A stretch of 64,000 nt of DNA, from the NCBI RefSeq assembly GCF_012933445.1, contig NZ_JABBNC010000040.1:33792-97791 (forward strand). The letters run 5' to 3'. This document shows positions 19,261 through 27,814 of the stretch, piece by piece; position 1 is the stretch's first letter; every line of letters starts with the position of its first letter. The translations under genes were made by a program, and so were the position numbers. Source of the stretch: Actinoplanes sp. TBRC 11911 (lineage in GTDB: Bacteria; Actinomycetota; Actinomycetes; Mycobacteriales; Micromonosporaceae). A model generated the notes under the pieces. The model did not search any database. It saw nothing but the letters and a program-made list of their open reading frames with translations, and was not told where the DNA came from.

Positions 19261-19674
19261 CTACCGGCGAGGGTTAATCGCGGCGGGGTCGCCGAACGAG
19301 ATGCCGCCCTGGACATCCCGGGCCTGCACCACATTTCCCTCGACCGAGCCGGAGACGTTGTTGATGACGCCGCCGGTTCCCGCCGTCAGCGCGGGCGCCA
19401 GGTCTCGCCAAAGGCGCCGGAGTTCCTGATCAAACCTTGGGTCCTCGGCCGCAGCCCGTGCGAGTTCCTCGCGAAGCGACTCAATTCGGGTGTCGTCCGC
19501 AGGATCAGCCTCGGCCTCGACGAGTGCCGCCTGCGCCGAGCCACGTCCCCGGAACCGCCGTTTGATCAGCCCAGCGAGCGCGGCGAACGCAGCCTTCCCG
19601 CCCTCGGTCAGCGCTTCGGCCGCATTCGTCGCCAACGTAAGCGCGACCGCGGCAAAGATATCCTCGCCCGCCAT
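19261..19674 (-). CDS. Bell-like putative membrane-active effector with C-terminal RHIM-like amyloid motif
   Basis: A 137-residue protein in two parts. Residues 1-45 are helical and amphipathic/hydrophobic (EDIFAAVALTLATNAAEAL, AAFAALAGLIKRRFRGRG), then an acidic/basic helical stretch to about 95, then a Gly/Asn/Val-rich tail with GNVVQARDVQGGISF at 113-127. The tail matches the amyloid signalling motif (BASS3, RHIM-like) known from actinobacterial NLR systems, and the N-terminus resembles their 'Bell' effector domains, thought to act on membranes. The NLR-type gene at 20971 carries the same motif (12 of 15 positions identical). ATG 19674 has GGGAG upstream; longer frames add non-homologous residues. 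Toxicity is inferred, not shown. Confidence 0.72.
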   Translation of the reverse strand: MAGEDIFAAVALTLATNAAEALTEGGKAAFAALAGLIKRRFRGRGSAQAALVEAEADPADDTRIESLREELARAAAEDPRFDQELRRLWRDLAPALTAGTGGVINNVSGSVEGNVVQARDVQGGISFGDPAAINPRR

Positions 19675-20070
19675 CGTCACTCCCAGTTCCTCAGGTCGGA
19701 CCGGCATGCCGACCGAGTCGACGTGCCCGATGCACGGAACCACAGACATGCGTGAGCATAGATGCACATCTACCGCCGCGGATGGTCCGGTCAACATCCC
19801 GACGCCGCGCCGCCGGCTTCGGTTCTTGCCTCCGGATCTTGGTGGGGTGATCGTCTGACATTACACAGCGAGTAGCGATTGAGATTGGAGAGTCCGCGCC
19901 ATCCTCGCTGCCCCGCGCGCGGTCGATCAACCACTGAAACGCTGGATCACCTTGATTGGACAGTGAAAGTCCATTCACATGAGCGCGTCGCTGTCGGCGC
20001 GTTTGACCCCCAACATGGGTCATGATATCGTCACGCAGAGTTACATTGCCTCTCGGGTAGTGAGGAAAGT
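19675..20070. other. Divergent promoter region of the effector and NLR gene group
   Basis: About 400 bases between the minus-strand Bell-like gene and the plus-strand DUF6879-type operon, noticeably richer in A and T than its surroundings. No gene is supported here. It must contain the promoter(s) for the effector and probably for the plus-strand operon; I saw no clear -35/-10 pair. Confidence 0.4.
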
Positions 20071-20340
20071 ATGACTCGACAGTGGAAAGCTGACTCATCG
20101 GCGTCATTCTTTCGGCGGTTGGGGAAGTCCTCTCACGAGCTTGCGCAAACCTCTGGTGACGGCAGTTGCCCGGATGTCTGGGAACTCGACAACGGCGACG
20201 TGGTGGTAATCGGGACGGATCTGACCGCGTCGTACGAGTCCAGGCTCCCTGACGGTGTCACCATCGACCCTGGCGAGCGCCTCGTCGTGATACCACGTGC
20301 AACGATCCTGGCGGCCAAGGCGGATATTCCCGATGCGTGA
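20071..20340 (+). CDS. Small protein paired with a DUF6879 gene
   Basis: An 89-residue protein (CPDVWELDNGDVVVIGTDLT, RLVVIPRATILAAKADIPDA) of a kind that in actinomycetes accompanies DUF6879 genes. No enzyme motif or membrane segment is visible. The ATG has GAGGA four to five bases upstream, and its last eight bases overlap the next start, so the two proteins are made together. Function unknown. Confidence 0.72.
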   Translation: MTRQWKADSSASFFRRLGKSSHELAQTSGDGSCPDVWELDNGDVVVIGTDLTASYESRLPDGVTIDPGERLVVIPRATILAAKADIPDA

Positions 20341-20941
20341 TCTTCTTGATGGCGCGGTGGGCGAGCTTATGGAGCTTGACGCCTATCGCGCGGACTTTGA
20401 AGAGAACTTCTGGACGACGACCGCGCCAGGATTCTGGAAACTCGAACGCCAGCAATTCTTCCAAGAGCCCGGAAACAAGAGCTGGGAAGCCTTCGCGCAA
20501 GGTGACTGGCAGGAGTCGCTACGCATTATCGACGCCGACCGGCCCGAGATGATCGAATATTATCGGAAGGTCGAGGCGCGTGGGTTCGTCACTCGACGTG
20601 TCCGCGTCGTCGAGCAACCCATCATTCCCTACCTTCAGTGGGAACTGCGGGTCCTGCGGATGCGGGATCAGTACGGCGGGAGTGTACGGATCGTCACCGG
20701 CGAGCAGGTCGCGGAGTTTGAGCGCGAAGGCCCGCTGCCGGAGATCTACACCCACGGGACTACCGTGATGTATCAGGCCGTCTATGGCGACGACGGGGTC
20801 CTGGAGTCCGCGCGCCGGTTCATTGACCGTGACCTTGTCGTGCGCTGCCAGCGCGTCATTCAGGACCTTTACGCGATCGGACAGCCGTTGGGGCCGTTCT
20901 TCGCCGAGCACGTCGCGGCCCTAACGCCGCCCCTGCCGTAA
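20333..20941 (+). CDS. DUF6879-family protein
   Basis: A 202-residue protein with the usual DUF6879 features: FWKLERQQFFQEPGNKSWEA near the N-terminus, WQESLRIIDADRPEMIEYYR, then YLQWELRVLRMRDQYGGSVRI and YQAVYGDDGVLESARRFIDR. The function of the family is not established; members often sit beside XRE regulators or signalling genes in actinomycetes. The start overlaps the small upstream gene by eight bases, and the NLR-type gene begins 29 bases after its stop, so all three probably form one transcript. Confidence 0.78.
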   Translation: MRDLLDGAVGELMELDAYRADFEENFWTTTAPGFWKLERQQFFQEPGNKSWEAFAQGDWQESLRIIDADRPEMIEYYRKVEARGFVTRRVRVVEQPIIPYLQWELRVLRMRDQYGGSVRIVTGEQVAEFEREGPLPEIYTHGTTVMYQAVYGDDGVLESARRFIDRDLVVRCQRVIQDLYAIGQPLGPFFAEHVAALTPPLP

Positions 20942-20970
20942 CCGCCGACGCGTGTGATCGGATCGCTACG

Positions 20971-23385
20971 ATGCCTACCGACGAGCCCGCCGACGATGCG
21001 CTGTGGCATGGCAATCGCCTCGGAGCGTCCGGGCCCACGGGCGACGTCGTTCAAGCCCGCGACGTGCAGGGCGGCGTGCACTTCCATCACTCGGAGCCCA
21101 GGAACGACGCCACATTCGCGGTTACGCCGTCGCAGCTTCCTGGTGATGTTCGCGGGTTCGTCAATCGGCACAGCGAGTTGGCAGACCTCTCCGGCGCACT
21201 GACCGGTGAGCCCGACGAGCCCCTGGCCGCGGCGGTCTCGGTGATCACTGGCACGGCCGGGGTTGGCAAGACCTCCTTGGCGCTGCACTGGGCACACCGC
21301 GTCCGCCACCAGTTCCCGGACGGCCAGTTATATGTGAACCTGCGCGGCTACGATCCTGGCACGCCCGCCGCACCCGAGCAGGTGCTTGACCGGTTCCTGC
21401 GCGACCTCGGCGTCCCGGTCACGGCTATCCCGGTCCACTTGGAGGACCGGGCGTCGCTGTATCGGTCGTTGCTGGCCGATCGCCGAGTGATGGTGGTCCT
21501 CGACAACGCCGCGACCGTCGGCCAGGTGCGGCCGCTGCTCCCTGGGACATCCAGTGCTCTGGCCCTGGTGACCAGCCGCAACCGGCTCTCGGGTCTGATC
21601 GCCCGGCACGGGGCCCTGCGGGTCGGTGTGGACATTCTGCGGGAGGACGACGCCGTTGATTTGCTGGGAACTGTGACCGCGCGGTACCGAGTCGACGATC
21701 AACGCCACGAACTGGTGGAGTTGGCCCGGCTTTGCGCCAGGCTGCCATTGGCGCTGCGCATCGCTGCCGAACGCGCTGCCAGCCGTCCCATGATGCGACT
21801 TGACGAACTCATCGCCGACCTGCGCGACGAGTCGGGGCTCTGGGACGCGCTCAGCGCCGACGGTGACGATGACACGGATGCCGTACGTACGGTGTTCGCA
21901 TGGTCGTACCGAGCTCTGCCCGAACCTGCCGCGCGCCTGTTCCACCTGCTCGGCTTGCACCCTGGCAACGATTTCAGCCTGCCGGCAACGGCTGCCCTCG
22001 CAGGATCTGACACCAAACGGGTGCGACAGCAACTGGACGTGCTGGTTGGCGCACACCTGCTCGAACAACCGGTGCCTGGCCGATATCAGTTCCACGATCT
22101 GCTGCGTGCGTACGCGCTCGATCAGGTCCGGCTCCATGAGACTCCTGATACCCAGCGTGCCGTGCTGCGTCGAGTCCTCGGCTGGTACCTGCACACCGCG
22201 GACGGCGCTCAGACGCGTATCGCTCCCTTCGACAGGTATCACCTGACCGAACCCATCGCCGCTGACGTGCATCCACTCGCCTTCGACAGCTACGAGGCCG
22301 CGCTGCGTTGGTACCAGGTGGAGGCGACGAACCTCGTCGGTGCGACCCGGGCCGCTGCCGAAGCACAGCTGCATACGCTGGCCTGGCAACTCGCCGCTGT
22401 GCTGCGAGCCATCTACCTTCACCAGAACGCCTTCGACGACTGGCTGATCACCGGCCGCATCGGTGTCGACTCCGCGGCCCACGCCGGCGACCGAGCCGGG
22501 CAGGCCGAAGCGTCTGAAAGCCTCGGGAAGGCATACTTCCAGTCCCGCCGGCTCGATGAAGCCGAGAGCAGTCATCGCTCCGCCTTGGCCATCCGCCAGG
22601 ATATCGGCGACCAGTTCGGGGTCGCCAAATCAACCAATGCACTGGGATTGATTGCTCTGCGCCACCGTCGGCTTACCGACGCCCGGTCATTCTTCGACCA
22701 AAGCCGTATGATCTTCCACGATCTTGGCGAACGCCGTTGGGAAGCGCTCATGCGCAGCAACCTCGCTGAGACGCTGTGCGAACTACAGCATGCGCAGGCC
22801 GCCGCTGTGATCCTTGATGAGGCGCTGGCAGTGTTCCGGGAGCTCGGTGACCGTTTCGGCGTGGGTAACGCGTTGTTCCTGCTCAGCTGGGCGCGGCGAG
22901 AGCTCGGTGATGTCGTCGGCGCACGTGCCGCCATCGATGATGCCCTCGCGATTGCCGAGGAAGACGAGAACCCGGTGTGGCAGGCGCATTGGCTCGTCGA
23001 ACTGGGCAAAGTCCAGCGCACCGCGGCGCAACCCGCCGACGCGTTGACCTCCTATCAGCATGCCGCCTCTATCCAGCGCCGACTTGGCGACCGCAGCCGT
23101 GAAGCCTTCGCGATCGAGGGCGCCGGTCAGGCGTACGAGCAGATGGGTCGCGTTGACGAGGCGGTCGACTTCTATCGGGTCGCCGCCGAGACATACCGCG
23201 ACCTCGACGACCAGTGGAGCCTAGCCCAATGCCTGCAACACCTGGCCGGCGCCATTGACCAGCAGGGCTCGCCGGAGCAGGCCAGATCCTGCCGGGAACA
23301 GGCGCTTACCGTGCTCGCCGAGTTCGACGACCCCGAGGCAACAGCGTTGCATCAGCGCGTCGTCCAGGCGCTCAGCGATGGATAG
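20971..23385 (+). CDS. NLR-type NB-ARC/TPR protein with N-terminal RHIM-like amyloid motif
   Basis: An 804-residue STAND/NLR ATPase. Residues 24-38 are GDVVQARDVQGGVHF, a RHIM-like amyloid motif. After the QLPGDVRGFVNRHSEL lead-in comes an NB-ARC domain: Walker A GTAGVGKT (94-101), Walker B VMVVLD (173-178), TSRNRL (201-206), CARLPLALRIAAERAA, and FHDLLRAYA near 374 where plant NLRs have MHD. From about 485 to the end is a helical TPR array (SLGKAYFQSRRLDEAESSH, ALGLIALRHRRLTDARSFFD). Ligand sensing by TPRs would oligomerise the NB-ARC and seed amyloid that converts the nearby effector; this follows the described NLR-BASS model and is untested here. The ribosome-binding site is weak. Confidence 0.85.
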   Translation: MPTDEPADDALWHGNRLGASGPTGDVVQARDVQGGVHFHHSEPRNDATFAVTPSQLPGDVRGFVNRHSELADLSGALTGEPDEPLAAAVSVITGTAGVGKTSLALHWAHRVRHQFPDGQLYVNLRGYDPGTPAAPEQVLDRFLRDLGVPVTAIPVHLEDRASLYRSLLADRRVMVVLDNAATVGQVRPLLPGTSSALALVTSRNRLSGLIARHGALRVGVDILREDDAVDLLGTVTARYRVDDQRHELVELARLCARLPLALRIAAERAASRPMMRLDELIADLRDESGLWDALSADGDDDTDAVRTVFAWSYRALPEPAARLFHLLGLHPGNDFSLPATAALAGSDTKRVRQQLDVLVGAHLLEQPVPGRYQFHDLLRAYALDQVRLHETPDTQRAVLRRVLGWYLHTADGAQTRIAPFDRYHLTEPIAADVHPLAFDSYEAALRWYQVEATNLVGATRAAAEAQLHTLAWQLAAVLRAIYLHQNAFDDWLITGRIGVDSAAHAGDRAGQAEASESLGKAYFQSRRLDEAESSHRSALAIRQDIGDQFGVAKSTNALGLIALRHRRLTDARSFFDQSRMIFHDLGERRWEALMRSNLAETLCELQHAQAAAVILDEALAVFRELGDRFGVGNALFLLSWARRELGDVVGARAAIDDALAIAEEDENPVWQAHWLVELGKVQRTAAQPADALTSYQHAASIQRRLGDRSREAFAIEGAGQAYEQMGRVDEAVDFYRVAAETYRDLDDQWSLAQCLQHLAGAIDQQGSPEQARSCREQALTVLAEFDDPEATALHQRVVQALSDG

Positions 23386-24226
23386 CGGGCCGTTGTGCCG
23401 GTGCCGACTCGACAATCCAGATCGGGCCGTCAGCGCACTCCACACGAATCCCGTCCGCAGGCTCCAGCCGCGTTCGTAACACCTTCAGCCATCGGCCACC
23501 GACCTCAGCGACCGGAGCGTGATCCGGTCCCATGAACCGGAACATGCGCACCTGGTTGTGCACCTGTGCCGCGGTCCGCGACCAGTCCACGGCGGAGAAC
23601 TCGGGCTCGACGAAGCCCGCATAGGACGCGTCGGCATCATCTTGCGGCACTCCGGGAAAGCCTTTCGTCACCTGGTCCAGCGCGATGGTAAGAACCTCGT
23701 CGAGAATGGGACGAAGCCGCTGCCACAACCGTGGTGGCGTGACGTCGTCATCCAGCGGGATACCACCGCGTTGAGCAAGGATGGGACCGGTGTCGAACTG
23801 TTCATCCATGCGGTGAACCGTCAACCCGATCTCCGCGTCACCGTTCCGGATCGCCCACAACACCGGCGCCGGACCCCGATACTTCGGCAACAGCGACGAA
23901 TGCACGTTGATCACACCATAGCCAGGGGTGCGCAGCACGGATGCCGGCAGCTTCCAGTTGAAGCCATAGACCACCAGCAGATCGAGCCGGTATCCGCCCA
24001 ATGTGTCGGCCAGCCCTTCGGCAGTACCGGGCAGCAGCAGGTCCATGCCCGGCGGCAACACCTCAAGCAGCCGACCGGCGACGGTAACCGCATGAGCGTC
24101 CGTCCAACTCTTCGGCTTCATCGAGCGGCAATACACGTATGCCACGGGTTCGTGGCCTGCCGCGACACACGTCGCGTGTAAGGCAGCGAACTCATCGATG
24201 CCGAAGGTCGCGAGAGCAACACGCAT
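23372..24226 (-). CDS. Formyltransferase (Fmt-like paralogue)
   Basis: A 284-residue protein of the N10-formyltetrahydrofolate-dependent formyltransferase family. The catalytic Asn-x-His is in GVINVHSSLLPKYRGPAPVLW and the catalytic Asp in DEQFDTGPILAQ; a short Fmt_C-like domain (about 205-280) follows. Divergent residues and accessory location suggest a paralogue acting on a metabolite rather than the housekeeping Met-tRNA enzyme, though that cannot be decided here. The start at 24226 (MRVALATFGIDEF) was chosen because the upstream extension is not protein-like. Its 3' end overlaps the NLR gene tail-to-tail by 14 bases. Confidence 0.85.
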   Translation of the reverse strand: MRVALATFGIDEFAALHATCVAAGHEPVAYVYCRSMKPKSWTDAHAVTVAGRLLEVLPPGMDLLLPGTAEGLADTLGGYRLDLLVVYGFNWKLPASVLRTPGYGVINVHSSLLPKYRGPAPVLWAIRNGDAEIGLTVHRMDEQFDTGPILAQRGGIPLDDDVTPPRLWQRLRPILDEVLTIALDQVTKGFPGVPQDDADASYAGFVEPEFSAVDWSRTAAQVHNQVRMFRFMGPDHAPVAEVGGRWLKVLRTRLEPADGIRVECADGPIWIVESAPAQRPAIHR

Positions 24227-24448
24227 CGGGCCTGCCACGTCCGAGACGCTACCGGAGTCCCAGACAGTCGGACGGCTTTGGCGCTCCGCAGGCCCGGAGG
24301 CGGCACCGATGCCGCTCCAACCGGATGTGAGGGATCCCTGTATGGGGTCATGGGTGCGGCTCACGTGAACCCCGATGCACTTAGTCTCGTGCGCATGGAA
24401 TTCGAGTGGTTGTCCGCTCACTTTCTCCGCCGAGTTCGGCGAGTCGGG

Positions 24449-24617
24449 CTAGGGCCTTCGCGCGGCAGTGTGGTGGCCATGACGCAACAGCCGGGAGTGC
24501 GATAGCCGGTCGACGCGGCCGGCGAGGTCCACGTAGGCCGCCTCGAACGCCTCGTCGGTGTCGGCGCACGGGATCAGGCACCGACCAGTGCAGCCGGGGC
24601 CGGGCCTCGCCGGTCAG
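24449..24617 (-). pseudogene. Remnant of an arsenate reductase-like protein (C-terminus, frameshifted)
   Basis: Directly after the exporter stop, the minus strand reads LTGEARPRLHWSVPDPV, then after a +1 shift near 24565 ADTDEAFEAAYVDLAGRVDR, ending at TAG 24449-24451. HW.(I/V)PDP followed by an aspartate/phenylalanine/alanine helix and a RVD(R/A)L end resembles the C-terminus of low-molecular-weight-phosphatase-type arsenate reductases of actinomycetes. The N-terminal active-site part is absent. The assignment is tentative, but it fits the arsenic island. The rest of the 24227-24619 gap shows nothing. Confidence 0.45.
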
Positions 24618-24619
24618 GT

Positions 24620-25891
24620 CTACGTGATCTCGCGCCGGTCCGACGGCCGTCTGATGGCCGGCGGCGGGCTGGTGGCCCGGACGAGGATGCCGGTGGTGGC
24701 GAGCGTGAGCAGAGCGCCGATGGTGGCCAGAACGGGCAGGTAGTTGTTCGTGCTCGTGTAGAGGGCGGCAGCTGCCAGGGGTGCGGTGGCTCTGGCGACT
24801 GTGACCGGGGTGGCGAGGGTGCCGGCGATGCTGGCGTACGCGGCGGTGCCGTATCGATCAGTGAGCAACGCGGGGCTGGCGAGGCTGGCCACGCCGAACC
24901 CGAGTCCGAAGGCGGTGACCGCGACGATCGCACCGGCCTTGGTGCCGGCGACCAGCGGCAGGCTGACTGCTGCGGCGGCTTGCAGGACGAAGATGCCGGC
25001 GACCATGGTGGACAGCCGGACTCGGCGGCTCGCGCCGGTGAGCACCAGCCGCCCGGTAACGGAGAGAACGCCGAGTAGTCCGGCCACGCTCGCGGCGAAC
25101 GTGGCGGTGTGGCCCCGGCTCATCAGGTATCCGACCAGGTGCACGGTCATCGTGCTCATCGCGGCCGCGTGTGCGACGAATGCCAGGGCCAGCCACCAGA
25201 ACCGGCCGTCGCGGACCGCGGCACGCAGCAGACTCCGCCGCTGCTCGCGACCCGCTCGATGGTGCCGAGCCGGATCGGAGGGTGGACGGCGAACGACGAC
25301 GAGGTGCAACGGAACCGCGATCGTGCCGTAGACGCCGGCGAGGACCAACAGGGTGCTTCGCCACCCGAACCGCTGTTCGAGCCAGCCCGTGAGCGGCATG
25401 AAGATGGTGCTGGCGAACCCGGCGGCAACGATCATGGTGAGGATTGCCCGGGGCCGCTGGTCGGGGCCGAACCAGGACACGGTCACCGCGGTGGCCGCGT
25501 CGTACAACGCCATGGCCATGGCGGCGCCCAGGCCGGCGAAAACGAGGTAAAGCTGCCACACCGTCTGCACCTGCGACCAGGCGGCCAACAGCACAGCGCC
25601 GGCGAGCGACCCGGTGGTCATGAGGGCCCGGCCACCATGACGGTCGAGCCATCGCCCGATGGGGATGGCCAAGCCGGCCCAGGTCAGAACGGCGATGGTG
25701 AGCGCCGCGGTCACCGCGGCGGCGGACGCGTGCAGATCTTGGGCGATGGGATGGAGCAGGACCGCGAAGGAGTAGTAGAGGCAGCCGTAGCCGATGGTCT
25801 GGGTGATCGCGAAGACGGTCACGATCCGCCAGCCGTCGGACATGTACCGGTGGCCACCCGGACGGGCGGCCACCACGTTTCCCACGGGCAT
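24620..25891 (-). CDS. MFS transporter of the arsenic island
   Basis: A 423-residue major-facilitator permease with about twelve hydrophobic segments and an MFS loop motif IPIGRWLDRHGGRAL between helices 2 and 3; the long loop between helices 6 and 7 (HHRAGREQRR) is basic. It lies two bases after the ArsO-like gene, so it is in the same operon. An organoarsenical or arsenite efflux role is inferred only from context. The first ATG (25891) is used; a second at 25843 (MSDGWRIVTV) is nearer the first helix and is possible. Confidence 0.85.
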   Translation of the reverse strand: MPVGNVVAARPGGHRYMSDGWRIVTVFAITQTIGYGCLYYSFAVLLHPIAQDLHASAAAVTAALTIAVLTWAGLAIPIGRWLDRHGGRALMTTGSLAGAVLLAAWSQVQTVWQLYLVFAGLGAAMAMALYDAATAVTVSWFGPDQRPRAILTMIVAAGFASTIFMPLTGWLEQRFGWRSTLLVLAGVYGTIAVPLHLVVVRRPPSDPARHHRAGREQRRSLLRAAVRDGRFWWLALAFVAHAAAMSTMTVHLVGYLMSRGHTATFAASVAGLLGVLSVTGRLVLTGASRRVRLSTMVAGIFVLQAAAAVSLPLVAGTKAGAIVAVTAFGLGFGVASLASPALLTDRYGTAAYASIAGTLATPVTVARATAPLAAAALYTSTNNYLPVLATIGALLTLATTGILVRATSPPPAIRRPSDRREIT

Positions 25892-25893
25892 CG

Positions 25894-27294
25894 TCAGTTG
25901 CAGCAGCCGCCCGACTGCGCGGAGACGTCAATGACGGTCAGCGGTGCGCGCAGCAGGCCGCCTTCGATACCGGTCGCGAGGCCGCGAGCAGCGGGCACGG
26001 CAACCACAGGCCCGCAGCAGCCCGCGGCGCCGCTGTCGATGCGATCGGCATCCAGGGGCACGTTGCTGCTGCACACCCCCGTCTCCGGTAGGTCCAGCTG
26101 AACATCGCGAGCGGCCTGCCAGTCCCCGGCGAGCGCGGCGACCACCGATCGGGCCTGCTCGTACCCGGTGGCCATCAGGAACGTCGGCGCCCGCCCGTAG
26201 GACTTCGCGCCGATGGCGTAGTAGCCGGGTTCGGGCTGGGTGAGCTCGTCGACGCCGTGCGGTGGCACGGTGCCGCAGGAGTGCTGGTTCGGGTCGATCA
26301 GTGGGGCCAGGGCGCGGGTGGCGCCGAGGATCGGGTCGAGGTCGAGGCGCAGTTCGGAGACGATGCCGTGGTCGGGGCGGTAGCCGGTGGCCGACACGAT
26401 CCGGTCGGCGACGACGCTGCGGGTGCCGTCGGAGACCACCACACCGTCTGGGCCGTTCGTCAACTGCCGAACGCTGAAGCCGGTGAGCAGGGCGATTGTG
26501 CCGGACTCGACGTGTCCGCGCAGCCGGCTGCCCAGTGCCCCTCGGGCGGGTAGTGCGTCGGCGCTTTCCCCGCCGTACGTGCGCGCCGGGGACGTGGCCC
26601 GGATTGCCCATGTCACGGTTGTGCCCTTTTCTTGGCCGGCGAGTTCGGCGAGGGCGAGCAGGGTGGTGGCGGCCGAGTGGCCGGCGCCGACGACCAGGGT
26701 GTGACGGCCGGCGAACCGGTCACGGTCGCGTCCCAAGACGTCCGGGAGAGAGCTTTCCACGTACGCCTTGACGGCCGCCTCGCCGTGTGCCGGGATCCCG
26801 GAAGCGCCGAGCACGTTCGGGGTTTGCCAGGTGCCGGAGGCGTCGATCACCGCGCGGGCAAGGACGTCCTCGCCGCTGTGCAGCCGGATTAGGAACGGGG
26901 CGTTCGCGCGCCCGGCGGTGCGGAGCCGGTCCATGCCGAGCCGGGTCACGGCGTTCACGCGTACGGCGTACCGGATGTGGGGTTTGAGGGTTGGCAGGTC
27001 GGCGAGAGGCTGCAGGTAGTCCTCGGCGAGCCGGCGGCCGGTGGGCAGGATGTCGTCGTCCGGGCGGATCCAGCCGGCGTCGGCGAGCAGTTTGGCCGCG
27101 GCGCTGTCGATGTCGTACCGCCAGGGGGAGAAGAGCCGGACGTGTCCCCATTCGCGGATGGCCGCGGCCGGCGACGCTCCGGACTCGAGAACGGTGAACG
27201 AGATCCGGCGATCGGCGAGATGGGCGGCCGCGGCGAGGCCGACCGGCCCGGCACCGATGACGACAACAGGCAACTGGTCGATATGGGCGGTCAT
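25894..27294 (-). CDS. arsO: ArsO-like flavin-dependent monooxygenase with Cys-rich tail
   Basis: A 466-residue FAD/NAD(P)-binding oxidoreductase. The first Rossmann motif is VVVIGAGPVGLAAAAHLADR (about residue 9), the second nucleotide motif HTLVVGAGHSAATTLLALAE (about 190), and the ATG-type motif is VSATGYRPDHG. It resembles the ArsO flavoproteins of actinomycete arsenic clusters, whose reaction is not firmly established. The last 60 residues are notable: one Cys (GVCSSN), then vicinal pairs CCGP and GGCCN at the very C-terminus, a pattern suited to trivalent arsenic. Start 27294 has AGGAG seven bases upstream. Confidence 0.82.
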   Translation of the reverse strand: MTAHIDQLPVVVIGAGPVGLAAAAHLADRRISFTVLESGASPAAAIREWGHVRLFSPWRYDIDSAAAKLLADAGWIRPDDDILPTGRRLAEDYLQPLADLPTLKPHIRYAVRVNAVTRLGMDRLRTAGRANAPFLIRLHSGEDVLARAVIDASGTWQTPNVLGASGIPAHGEAAVKAYVESSLPDVLGRDRDRFAGRHTLVVGAGHSAATTLLALAELAGQEKGTTVTWAIRATSPARTYGGESADALPARGALGSRLRGHVESGTIALLTGFSVRQLTNGPDGVVVSDGTRSVVADRIVSATGYRPDHGIVSELRLDLDPILGATRALAPLIDPNQHSCGTVPPHGVDELTQPEPGYYAIGAKSYGRAPTFLMATGYEQARSVVAALAGDWQAARDVQLDLPETGVCSSNVPLDADRIDSGAAGCCGPVVAVPAARGLATGIEGGLLRAPLTVIDVSAQSGGCCN

Positions 27295-27316
27295 ACAGGA
27301 GCTCCTGTCTGGGAGT

Positions 27317-27814
27317 TCAGGTGACGTGAGGGCTGCGGCGTTCGATGAAGACGACGTCACGCCATCGATTGCCCTGGCTGGCGTGGCGGCCGACGCGTTC
27401 GCGGATGCCGACGGTGCGGAACCCGGTGGCGTGGTGCAGGGCGAGGCTGGCGGTGTTCTCCGGGAAGATCCCGGATTGGATGGTCCAGATCCCGGCCGCC
27501 TCGGTCGAGGCGATCAGCGTGTCGAGCAGCGCCCGGCCCACGCCGAGGCGTCGCGCGGCCGGGTCGACGTAGACGGAGTGCTCGACCACGCCGGCGTAGA
27601 CCGCGCGGCCGGAGACGGCGGAGATCGCGACCCAGCCGAGCACGTGGTCCTGCTCGTCGGTGGCGACGAATCGGTGCGCGGGGAGCTTGCCTGTGTCGAA
27701 GGCGGTCCAGGTGGGGGCGGTGTGTTCGAAGCTGGCGTTCCCGCCGTCCATGCCGGCTTGGTAGATCGCCAGCACCTGGTCCGCGTCGGCGGTGATCATC
27801 GGCCGGATCGTCAT
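27317..27814 (-). CDS. arsN: ArsN-like GNAT N-acetyltransferase
   Basis: A 165-residue GNAT of the phosphinothricin-acetyltransferase group (MTIRPMITADADQVLAIYQA, SVYVDPAARRLGVGRALLDT with the acetyl-CoA loop R-R-L-G-V-G-R-A, and FRTVGIRERVGRH near the end). In arsenic clusters such proteins are called ArsN; ArsN1 acetylates the organoarsenical antibiotic arsinothricin. Whether the substrate here is arsinothricin, phosphinothricin or something else is not decided by sequence. The ATG overlaps the stop of a 42-residue upstream protein (ATGA), and the ArsO-like gene follows 22 bases later. Confidence 0.82.
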   Translation of the reverse strand: MTIRPMITADADQVLAIYQAGMDGGNASFEHTAPTWTAFDTGKLPAHRFVATDEQDHVLGWVAISAVSGRAVYAGVVEHSVYVDPAARRLGVGRALLDTLIASTEAAGIWTIQSGIFPENTASLALHHATGFRTVGIRERVGRHASQGNRWRDVVFIERRSPHVT

